Below, piece by piece: positions 1 to 6,124 of a DNA stretch of 7,488 nt (positions within the stretch are counted from its first letter, which is position 1; every line of letters begins with the position of its first letter). The stretch comes from an uncultured Bacilli bacterium (lineage in GTDB: Bacteria > Bacillota_I > Bacilli_A > RFN20 > CAG-288). The stretch is taken from contig CAKUXT010000094.1 in the NCBI GenBank assembly GCA_934700375.1, positions 1-7,488 of the forward strand, in the 5' to 3' direction. The position numbers were made by a program, and so were the translations under genes. Below the pieces are notes generated by a model that saw only the letters and a list, made by a program, of their open reading frames with translations, made no database searches and was not told the DNA's origin.

Positions 1-1
1 C

Positions 2-907
2 ACTGGTGCTGCTCAGATGGATGGTGCTATCCTTGTTGTCGCTGCCACCGATGGTGTCATGCCTCAGACAAGAGAACACGTCTTACTTGCTCGTCAGGTC
101 GGTGTTCCTTATATCGTTGTCTTCCTTAACAAGTGCGATATGGTCGATGATCCTGAATTAGTCGACTTAGTCGAAATGGAAGTCCGTGAACTTCTCAACG
201 AGTACGGATTCCCTGGAGATGAACTCCCTGTCGTCAGAGGTTCTGCTTTACAGGCCCTCAATGGTGACAAGGCTGCTGAAGAGCACATCATGGAACTTAT
301 GGATGCCTGCGATTCTTACATCCCTGATCCTGTCCGTGATAACGATAAGCCGTTCCTCATGGCTGTCGAAGATGTCATGACCATCACTGGCCGTGGTACC
401 GTCGCAACCGGTAGAGTCGAACGTGGTATGTTAAAGCCGAACGATGAAGTTGAAATCGTTGGTATCATGGATACAAGAAAGTGCGTCTGCACCTCTCTTG
501 AAATGTTCCGTAAGATCCTCGACTTCGCTGAAGCCGGCGACAACATCGGTGCCCTTTTAAGAGGTGTCGACAGAGATCAGATCGTCAGAGGTCAGGTCCT
601 CTGCAAACCTGGCAGCGTCACTCCTCACAAGAAGTTCAAGGGTCAGGTCTATGTCTTAAAGAAAGAAGAAGGTGGCCGTCACACTGGTTTCACCAACAAC
701 TACAGACCTCAGTTCTACTTCAGAACAACTGACGTCACTGGAACTGTCACTCTTCCTGCTGATGTTCAGATGGTCATGCCTGGTGATAACGTTGAGCTCA
801 CTGTCGAACTCATCCACCCCATCGCTCTTGAAAACCAGACCAAGTTCTCCATCCGTGAAGGTGGTCACACCGTCGGTGCCGGAACTGTTTCCGAAATTCT
901 TGCTTAA
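2..907 (+). CDS. tuf: Elongation factor Tu, 3' part (5' end outside window)
   Basis: EF-Tu is the GTPase that delivers aminoacyl-tRNA to the ribosome A site in the cytoplasm. The reading frame is open from base 2 (T-G-A-A-Q before the first visible Met), so the gene begins upstream. About 301 residues are present, and by comparison with the usual 390-400 residues roughly 92 are missing, including the P-loop and most of the G domain start. Visible motifs are MPQTREH, the guanine-specificity motif NKCD (bases 128-139), the SAL motif of G5, then domains II and III with RGTVATGRVERG, GDNIGALLRG, YRPQFYFRTTDVTG and the C-terminal GGHTVGAGTVSEI. It ends in TAA just before a strong intrinsic terminator. 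The segment CVCTSLEMFRK differs slightly from the common TVVTGVEMFRK but looks functional. The family identification is certain. Confidence 0.98.
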   Translation, partial: TGAAQMDGAILVVAATDGVMPQTREHVLLARQVGVPYIVVFLNKCDMVDDPELVDLVEMEVRELLNEYGFPGDELPVVRGSALQALNGDKAAEEHIMELMDACDSYIPDPVRDNDKPFLMAVEDVMTITGRGTVATGRVERGMLKPNDEVEIVGIMDTRKCVCTSLEMFRKILDFAEAGDNIGALLRGVDRDQIVRGQVLCKPGSVTPHKKFKGQVYVLKKEEGGRHTGFTNNYRPQFYFRTTDVTGTVTLPADVQMVMPGDNVELTVELIHPIALENQTKFSIREGGHTVGAGTVSEILA

Positions 908-922
908 TCTTTGATTAAACTC

Positions 923-954
923 AAACGCTCATCCTTTATGGGTGGGCGTTTTTT
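923..954 (+). terminator. Intrinsic terminator of tuf
   Basis: A 12-pair stem is formed by AAACGCTCATCC (923-934) and GGGTGGGCGTTT (940-951), with a 5-base loop TTTAT. All positions pair if two G-U pairs are allowed. The 3' arm runs into a six-T tract (949-954). It sits 15 bases after the tuf stop codon, so it should separate tuf transcription from the operon that follows. Confidence 0.9.
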
Positions 955-958
955 GTTC

Positions 959-987
959 TTAAAAAAACGCTGTGTTTATCATATAAT
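959..987 (+). promoter_or_regulatory. Putative sigma-A promoter of the SIR2-like/RDD operon
   Basis: A perfect -10 box TATAAT lies at 982-987, with a weak -35 match TTAAAA at 959-964 (4 of 6 consensus bases) and a 17-base spacer. It lies directly after the tuf terminator and 20 bases before the start codon of the SIR2-like gene. No TG extension of the -10 box is present. The poor -35 suggests weak or activator-dependent expression, or read-through past the terminator could contribute. This is inferred from pattern only. Confidence 0.55.
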
Positions 988-1007
988 AATTAAATCGGAG
1001 GTGCGCT

Positions 1008-2315
1008 ATGAAGAAACAAGAACGGGATAATTATATCTTTGCAAAAAAATCACTGCTTCTACAGCTGTTTTTATACTATTATTCGGATGTTCCCTACGAT
1101 GCTCTTGTTCTGCGTTCCTTTGGCTTCAGCTTCGATCTTACCTGTAATTTCAAAGCAATTGTCAAAAGCCATAAGGGCCATATTCATAAATATGTGACCC
1201 ACATCTTTTTATCGATGTCCGGTGTCAATTTTGAGAAGATGGATGTGATGGGTGATGTCAATATCGTCCGCGTGAAGAATATCACTTCTGTCGACGAGTT
1301 CTATGAACCGGAAGCTTCTTTGAATGTTTATTTTGATGGTGCAAAATTTTATGCTACCGGTTATCTGGAAGGAAGAAAGATCGATTATCGCTTCTCACCG
1401 AAAAAGAAGAGCGTGACGGATGATCTTCTTTTCCACTTAGGAAACGATAAAAAGCTTTCAGGAATCAATTCCTCTGCAGACTGTTTTGTCCTGTGGCTGA
1501 TGAAATTATATACATCCAAATTGAATGCTGATCTGATTATGGGTGCAGGCATCAATGCGGACTATGGCGCTAAGGATTGGTCTTCTTTGATCGATTGCCT
1601 GAACAATGACTTCTATCAGGGAGACTATAAATTCGCTGATGAAATCGAACATTATATCGGTAAAGAGTTATTCACTTCTTCCATGGTTCTGAAGACATCC
1701 GGTTTTGATTCTTATAAGTCTCTCAATCGTGAATTGTATGAATTCCCGGCTGCCAAGAGCTTCGATGATCCTGATTCGACTTTATATCACTGCGTCGATT
1801 ACATCGAGAAACATGCTCATACGACAGTCATCACCTATAATTACGATACAAACCTCGAATATCTTCTGAAGAAGAGAGGAATCCGTTATACGACAGTCTA
1901 CGATGACAATTCCTTTGTCGATAAAGAGGCCAGTGTTGATATTTATCATGTCCACGGCCTTCTTCCTTATGACAAATACAACGAGAAGAAGTTTACGGAT
2001 TCATTGATCTTCAACGAATCCGAATACTACTATTTATACAATAATCCGTATTCTTGGAACATTGCAAAGCAGCTTCATGATTTCAAGTTCAATGTCTGTA
2101 TCTTCATCGGCATTTCCTTGACCGATCCTGATATGAAGAGACTTCTTGAACTGGCTCAGAACTATCTGAAGTTCAACTTTATCTTCTTAAAGAAAGAGAA
2201 GGATTTCTCAGAGACGGTATACCGTGATCTGACTTCTTATTTCTTCACATTCGATCTGATTGTCATCTGGATTGACGAATATTCTCAAATAGCGGATTAC
2301 CTGGAGAATCTATAA
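1008..2315 (+). CDS. SIR2-like domain protein with unknown N-terminal region
   Basis: The 435-residue protein starts at ATG 1008, six bases after a strong GGAGG (997-1001). Residues from about 171 to the end look like a SIR2-type NAD-binding fold: GAGIN at 179-183, TYNYDTN at 276-282, HVHGLL at 314-319 and FIGISLTDPDMKRLL at 366-380. N278 and H316 correspond by motif to the sirtuin catalytic Asn and His, so activity is expected. Typical eukaryotic-type deacetylase zinc cysteines are not evident, which fits the SIR2-like NADase/defence group better than protein deacetylases. Residues 1-165 are rich in aromatics and beta-prone, and I do not recognise them. No signal peptide or clear membrane helix is present, so it is probably cytoplasmic. 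It is the first gene of a tight operon with two RDD membrane proteins. The fold is well supported; NAD cleavage and a defence role are inference. Confidence 0.85.
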   Translation: MKKQERDNYIFAKKSLLLQLFLYYYSDVPYDALVLRSFGFSFDLTCNFKAIVKSHKGHIHKYVTHIFLSMSGVNFEKMDVMGDVNIVRVKNITSVDEFYEPEASLNVYFDGAKFYATGYLEGRKIDYRFSPKKKSVTDDLLFHLGNDKKLSGINSSADCFVLWLMKLYTSKLNADLIMGAGINADYGAKDWSSLIDCLNNDFYQGDYKFADEIEHYIGKELFTSSMVLKTSGFDSYKSLNRELYEFPAAKSFDDPDSTLYHCVDYIEKHAHTTVITYNYDTNLEYLLKKRGIRYTTVYDDNSFVDKEASVDIYHVHGLLPYDKYNEKKFTDSLIFNESEYYYLYNNPYSWNIAKQLHDFKFNVCIFIGISLTDPDMKRLLELAQNYLKFNFIFLKKEKDFSETVYRDLTSYFFTFDLIVIWIDEYSQIADYLENL

Positions 2316-2316
2316 A

Positions 2317-3510
2317 ATGAAAATAAAAAACAATTCATCTTTTTCGCAAGGGGAAGTGTGCGGCACGGGAAGAAAATTCGCTTCCTATGTTTTAGATTTC
2401 CTGACATCTGTCATTCTGATGGTTTTAGTCTTCACAATCAGTGAATCCATCATGAACAGCACAGCTATGATGAAAGGATATCGTGAAGATATCATGACAT
2501 CCTATTCGTCCTTGATTGCGATGATCGAAGAAAGCGGCATTTCAGAAGCTGATGAAAAAGAGAACCTTTTCGCTTCTTCTGTCCTGCAGCAAAATTATAT
2601 GAAGGGTGCTGTCCTTCATTCTTTGAAAGTGAACAATGTCGATGGCATCAGCGAAGATACCTATAAAGATGTCAAAGAAGTCGATGCTAAAAACGATTAC
2701 GCTTTCTCTTATTTTGTCTCTTTCAAATCTTCTCATCTTTCTGATTATGAAGAGGAAGGAAAGAACACTGTCGGAACCAAATATTATTATGATGAATTGG
2801 TCAAGTATGCTTCTATTGATTATTTCAGTCTGGATGAGAATCAATATCCGCTGATCGCAGTTGATTCTGCTAAAGCAATCGACAATTATTTCCGTGATTC
2901 TTCTTATAGTGTCGGAAGCAAAGCCTATTCCGAAATCGCATCTTCCTATTCTCTTCTGATCAGCGCCGGCATCAAAGACCTTCAGAACAATTACAAACCT
3001 TATAAACTGCTTTTTGAAGGCTATCAGCTCAACTTGAAGAAGCTTTACAAGGTTCGTTATCTTGAACTCTTCCTCTGCTATCTTTTCACCTTGTTCATCA
3101 TCTATATGCTATTCCCTCTCTTATTCAGAAACGGTCAGACTTTATCGATGAAGATCCTTAAAATCGGTGCGACAGACAAGAAAGGAAATGATATTGCCTG
3201 GTATCAGCTTCTTATCAAGTATGCAGTCAATGTGTTTGAATATTTCCTGATCATCTCTGTCGTCGCCCTTCTTTTCTATGGGACTGATGCGCTTGATCTT
3301 ATCGGTTCTTCGATATTCTGGAATATCTCCTATCTTTCCTTAGGTGCATTTTCGTTTATCTTTATGGCCTGTTCTATTCTTCTGACATTCTGTCTAAGAA
3401 AAACAAGGCAGTCCATCTCCGAATATCTCTCCTTTATGGTCGTCCGTGATACGGATGTCATGAAAGTGGAAGAAGTCATTGATACAGAGGATGAATATGG
3501 AAGAAAATAA
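2317..3510 (+). CDS. RDD-type membrane protein with large extracytoplasmic domain (first of pair)
   Basis: The 397-residue protein starts one base after the stop of the SIR2-like gene. A GGAG (2303-2306) inside that gene supplies the ribosome site 10 bases upstream. Four membrane helices are predicted at about residues 23-42, 249-270, 303-320 and 338-360. RDD features are R19 followed by D27 in helix 1 (RKFASYVLDFL), NGQTLSMKILKIG at 272-284 after helix 2, and TRQSISEYLSFMVVRD at 363-378 after helix 4. Charges around the helices place both ends in the cytoplasm, so residues 43-248 (about 205) would lie outside. That is a large insert compared with ordinary RDD proteins, which have short loops. 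The outside part is polar, Tyr/Ser/Asp-rich and lacks a known motif. RDD proteins are poorly understood; some have been linked to ion or solute transport. The substrate or signal is unknown. It is probably co-transcribed and translationally coupled with both neighbours. Confidence 0.8.
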   Translation: MKIKNNSSFSQGEVCGTGRKFASYVLDFLTSVILMVLVFTISESIMNSTAMMKGYREDIMTSYSSLIAMIEESGISEADEKENLFASSVLQQNYMKGAVLHSLKVNNVDGISEDTYKDVKEVDAKNDYAFSYFVSFKSSHLSDYEEEGKNTVGTKYYYDELVKYASIDYFSLDENQYPLIAVDSAKAIDNYFRDSSYSVGSKAYSEIASSYSLLISAGIKDLQNNYKPYKLLFEGYQLNLKKLYKVRYLELFLCYLFTLFIIYMLFPLLFRNGQTLSMKILKIGATDKKGNDIAWYQLLIKYAVNVFEYFLIISVVALLFYGTDALDLIGSSIFWNISYLSLGAFSFIFMACSILLTFCLRKTRQSISEYLSFMVVRDTDVMKVEEVIDTEDEYGRK

Positions 3511-4477
3511 GAACGAAACAGTCATTGAGCTTGATTATCCTGCCGTTCTTTTGGGACGCAATTTTGCAGGGCGTTTTTTTGATCTTTTCATGTTTGTCGT
3601 CCTCGGTTTTGTTCTGATGGTTCCTTCTTTGTTTATCATCCAAGGAAACAAAACCTATAATTCCTGGATCGACAGACAATATCAGATTCAATTGGATTCT
3701 CAGCTTTATCAGAAGAACAAAGAAGGGAAGATCGTCAATCTTGTCTCTTACTATAACGAGGTGGATGATCTCACCTTCAATGAGAAATCAGAAAAGATGA
3801 ATGATGCGCTTATCTTCTTCTTTGAAGATTTTGTCAACGAGGAGCTCAATCACACCGGAAATAAGATCCTCCTCGATTACAAAGCGGAATGCAAAGATGA
3901 GCAGGAGAACAAACTCTTTGATGCCGAGGGAAAAAGAGTCATCCTCTCTTCTGACTATGATAGTCTTTACTATTCCACCTACTCTTCTCTTATCAAAGAC
4001 AAGGCGTTAGGCTATCTCAATCTGAAAGATGACTTTCTTTCACTGAAAAAGAAGACAAGCCTTACCTACTTGATTACGCTTCCGATGATGTTTGTTCTCT
4101 CTTACATCATTCTTTACTATATTGTTCCTTTATGCCTCTCTCGCGGAAAGCAGACGCTTGGAATGAAGATCACCAAGACTGCTCTTCTTTCTGTCGATGG
4201 CTTTTCTGTGAAACCCTTGCGTTTCTCATTGAAATTCTTATTCAAACTGTTCATTGTTCTGATTGGATCCTTTGCTGCTTTGTTCATTCCGCTTGCTGTA
4301 TCGATAACGATGATTGTTGTCTTAAAGACACATCAGTCCTTAAGCGAATACGTCAGCAATACCTATCTTATATCTATCGAAGACCAAAGCATTTATAAGG
4401 ATTTGACCGAGTATCGCATCGCTCATAAGGAGGTGGATTTTGAAAAATACCTTAAAAAACAGCAAAGAAAATCATAA
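3497..4477 (+). CDS. RDD-type membrane protein (second of pair)
   Basis: The protein has 326 residues from ATG 3497, chosen because AGAGG (3486-3490) lies six bases upstream. ATG 3491 and TTG 3479 are alternative in-frame starts that would add 2 or 6 residues. The gene overlaps the end of the preceding one by 14 bases. Helices are predicted at about 28-48, 188-212, 245-260 and 260-276, with the last pair close together. The RDD pattern is R21/R26 and D29 (RNFAGRFFD), GKQTLGMKITK at 217-227, and HQSLSEYVSNTYLI at 279-292. The N- and C-termini are predicted cytoplasmic and residues 49-187 outside. The last 35 residues are charged and cytoplasmic. It is a divergent paralog of the upstream gene: both share QTLxMKIxK and QSxSEYxS, but the outside domains differ in length and sequence. 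Function is unknown; a two-subunit membrane complex is a reasonable guess. Confidence 0.78.
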   Translation: MEENKNETVIELDYPAVLLGRNFAGRFFDLFMFVVLGFVLMVPSLFIIQGNKTYNSWIDRQYQIQLDSQLYQKNKEGKIVNLVSYYNEVDDLTFNEKSEKMNDALIFFFEDFVNEELNHTGNKILLDYKAECKDEQENKLFDAEGKRVILSSDYDSLYYSTYSSLIKDKALGYLNLKDDFLSLKKKTSLTYLITLPMMFVLSYIILYYIVPLCLSRGKQTLGMKITKTALLSVDGFSVKPLRFSLKFLFKLFIVLIGSFAALFIPLAVSITMIVVLKTHQSLSEYVSNTYLISIEDQSIYKDLTEYRIAHKEVDFEKYLKKQQRKS

Positions 4478-4487
4478 ACAGGCTTAG
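4427..4487 (+). other. Strong Shine-Dalgarno plus 15-codon TTG micro-ORF
   Basis: TAAGGAGGTGG (4426-4436), nearly a full match to the 16S rRNA tail, sits inside the 3' end of the second RDD gene. Six bases after its GGAGG core a TTG at 4440 opens a frame of 15 codons (MKNTLKNSKENHKQA) ending in TAG at 4485-4487. The arrangement looks like a real translation start overlapping the upstream gene, as elsewhere in this operon. It may be a tiny peptide, the stump of a lost downstream gene, or chance coding for His-Lys-Glu-Val. There is no protein-level evidence. Confidence 0.3.
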
Positions 4488-4492
4488 ATGTT

Positions 4493-4521
4493 TTGAATAA
4501 TGTACTGATATTTAGTATAAT
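4493..4521 (+). promoter_or_regulatory. Sigma-A promoter of the ABC transporter operon
   Basis: TTGAAT (4493-4498) and a perfect TATAAT (4516-4521) are separated by 17 bases. It lies in the 73-base gap between the second RDD gene and the ATPase gene and gives a short leader with AGGAG (4537-4541) nine bases before ATG 4551. No convincing terminator precedes it, so the ABC genes may also receive read-through from the upstream operon. Confidence 0.75.
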
Positions 4522-4530
4522 TTAATTATA
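4516..4530 (+). repeat. AT-rich perfect palindrome over the -10 box
   Basis: TATAATT (4516-4522) and AATTATA (4524-4530) form a perfect inverted repeat around a single central T. The left arm contains the -10 hexamer, so a repressor bound here would block initiation. It consists only of A and T in an AT-rich gap, so chance is a serious alternative. No catabolite-control (cre) consensus is visible in the gap. Confidence 0.35.
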
Positions 4531-4550
4531 TTTCACAGGAGAACTTTTCT

Positions 4551-6119
4551 ATGGAAATCAGACTGGTCGGTCTTACAAAGAAGTTTCCAGGCGATGCTAA
4601 AAAGGGCATACCGGATACTGTTGCAGTCGATGATTTGAATATCACCATCAAGGACGGAGAATTAATCGGTCTTCTTGGACCTAGCGGATGCGGTAAATCT
4701 ACAACGTTATACATGTTATCCGGCTTAAAAGAACCTACATCTGGTGAAATCTGGTTTGATGATGAGGATGTTACACATCTCGCACCGGAAAAGAGAGGAA
4801 TCGGTTTGGTCTTCCAGAACTACGCCCTTTATCCTCATATGACGGTTTATAAGAACGTCGCTTTCCCTCTTACCAACCTCAAGGTCGAAGAGAACAAGAA
4901 AGATTTTGATATTGAAAGAGACAGAACTATTCTTTCTATTTTGGAAAAGAAAGAAGAGGTTTTCCATCTGATTACATCCAGCGCCGTTGATGGCGTTGTC
5001 AATAAAAACAGAGCAATCTTTGTTCTGACAAATGCCTATGAAGTCTCTAAGAGTGTTGCCGCTTCTGTTTTCAGCTATGTCGGCACACAGGAAGAGCTTG
5101 TTGATGATAGTGTCAATAAGGCTAAAGAGATGCTTGAAGCAGATCTTAATAAGAGACTCGCTGCCTATCAGGCCAAGAACATCGAAGTCAACGATAAGAA
5201 CGAACTTCTCATTGATGGTCAGCCTACTCTTGTCACAAGAAAGTTATCCAAGGATGAAATCGATGCTCTTGTCCGCTCTGCAGCAAGACTTGTTCAGATT
5301 GAAGATTATCTCCAGAGAAAACCGAGTGAATTATCAGGCGGTCAGCAGCAGCGTGTCGCTATCGCCCGTGCTTTGGTCAAACGTCCGAAAGTTCTTCTTC
5401 TCGATGAACCTCTTTCTAACCTCGATGCCCGTCTTAGAATCCAGACCCGTGAAGAGATCAGAAGAATTCAGCAGGAGACCGGTATCACTACCGTCTTTGT
5501 CACACATGACCAGGAAGAGGCTATGTCCATCTGCGATGATATCGTCGTTATGAAGAACGGCAAAGAGATGCAGAAAGATCATCCTCAGGAAGTCTATCGC
5601 GATCCGAAGAACCTCTTCGTCGCCAAGTTCTTAGGAACTCCTCCAATCAACGTTTTCAAAGCAAATATCAGCAATAACCAGATTTTTATCGGAAGCGAAA
5701 AGATCTTGGATAGCAAAGTCGATGTCCATGACGGAGAATGCTATGTCGGTATCAGACCGGAAGGCTTCCTCCTTTATGGTGAAGCAAAAGAAGAGGACAA
5801 GGTCCTCACTTTGACCTGCAACGAAGTCCAGACAATGGGTAGAGATTTATCCCTCATCTGCTCTTCGCTTTGGCTTGTCGGAGATAAGATCAAAATCATC
5901 GTCGACTCTGATCTTGATGTCAAAGTCGGTGAAATCAAGTTCGCTCTTCGTTACAACAAGGTCTTTGTTTTCGACGGAAAGACAGAAGAGAGAATCTATC
6001 TGACTCAGGAAGAGGTCGAAGCCAACGAAAGAGAAAAGCAGGAAAGACTTGCTGAGATAGAAGAGGTCAGAGCAAAAGAAGAAGCTCTTGCCTATAATGA
6101 TGAGGAAGAGAACAAGTAA
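4551..6119 (+). CDS. Carbohydrate ABC importer ATPase, MalK/UgpC-like, oversized
   Basis: The 522-residue cytoplasmic ATPase powers a sugar or glycerol-phosphate type importer. Motifs in order are Walker A GPSGCGKST (43-51), Q-loop Q89 in VFQNYALYPHMTV, signature LSGGQQQRVA (261-270), Walker B VLLLDEP (281-287), D-loop SNLD (289-292) and H-loop H319. The CUT1-type regulatory/TOBE region follows at about 360-480, including VGIRPEGF. Members are usually 360-380 residues; here about 119 extra residues (112-230) separate NVAFPL from the normal KLSKDEIDALV helix, and a Glu/Lys/Arg-rich tail occupies 485-522. All catalytic motifs are intact, so the insert is not disruptive. From memory, mycoplasma UgpC-like ATPases are similarly long (about 585 residues). 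It starts at ATG 4551 behind AGGAG and ends 5 bases before the permease gene. The substrate cannot be told from the ATPase. Confidence 0.93.
   Translation: MEIRLVGLTKKFPGDAKKGIPDTVAVDDLNITIKDGELIGLLGPSGCGKSTTLYMLSGLKEPTSGEIWFDDEDVTHLAPEKRGIGLVFQNYALYPHMTVYKNVAFPLTNLKVEENKKDFDIERDRTILSILEKKEEVFHLITSSAVDGVVNKNRAIFVLTNAYEVSKSVAASVFSYVGTQEELVDDSVNKAKEMLEADLNKRLAAYQAKNIEVNDKNELLIDGQPTLVTRKLSKDEIDALVRSAARLVQIEDYLQRKPSELSGGQQQRVAIARALVKRPKVLLLDEPLSNLDARLRIQTREEIRRIQQETGITTVFVTHDQEEAMSICDDIVVMKNGKEMQKDHPQEVYRDPKNLFVAKFLGTPPINVFKANISNNQIFIGSEKILDSKVDVHDGECYVGIRPEGFLLYGEAKEEDKVLTLTCNEVQTMGRDLSLICSSLWLVGDKIKIIVDSDLDVKVGEIKFALRYNKVFVFDGKTEERIYLTQEEVEANEREKQERLAEIEEVRAKEEALAYNDEEENK
4884..5240 (+). other. 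Insert domain within the ABC ATPase
   Basis: This segment encodes ATPase residues about 112-230, between the Q-loop region and the start of the helix leading to the signature motif. That position lies in the helical subdomain that contacts the permeases. The sequence is in frame, has codon use like its surroundings, and reads as a mixed helix/strand segment (for example NRAIFVLTNAYEV, then a helical stretch EELVDDSVNKAKEML). I recognise no known domain. Boundaries are estimated from the usual MalK pattern. Confidence 0.75.
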
Positions 6120-6124
6120 TTCTT

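Noticed and set aside
908..1007. Riboswitch, tRNA or small RNA between tuf and the SIR2-like gene
   Set aside because: The 100-base gap is fully accounted for by the terminator, promoter and ribosome site, and no cloverleaf or aptamer-like folding is visible.
2542..2844. A 100-codon open frame on the minus strand inside the first RDD gene
   Set aside because: It is antisense to a well-supported gene and its low-complexity Ile/Phe/Arg-rich product is typical of antisense shadows.
4476..4493. Small hairpin AAACA / TGTTT after the second RDD gene as a terminator
   Set aside because: Only five mostly A-T pairs with an eight-base loop and no proper T tract, and it overlaps the -35 box of the next operon.
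4884..5240. ATPase insert as an inserted mobile element or intein
   Set aside because: No terminal repeats, no intein splice residues, the frame is continuous and codon use matches the rest of the gene.
5032..5553. A 173-codon open frame on the same strand inside the ATPase gene
   Set aside because: It is out of frame with a gene whose motifs are complete, its product is Ser/Leu/Arg-rich without recognisable domains, and it has no convincing ribosome site. It is a shadow frame.
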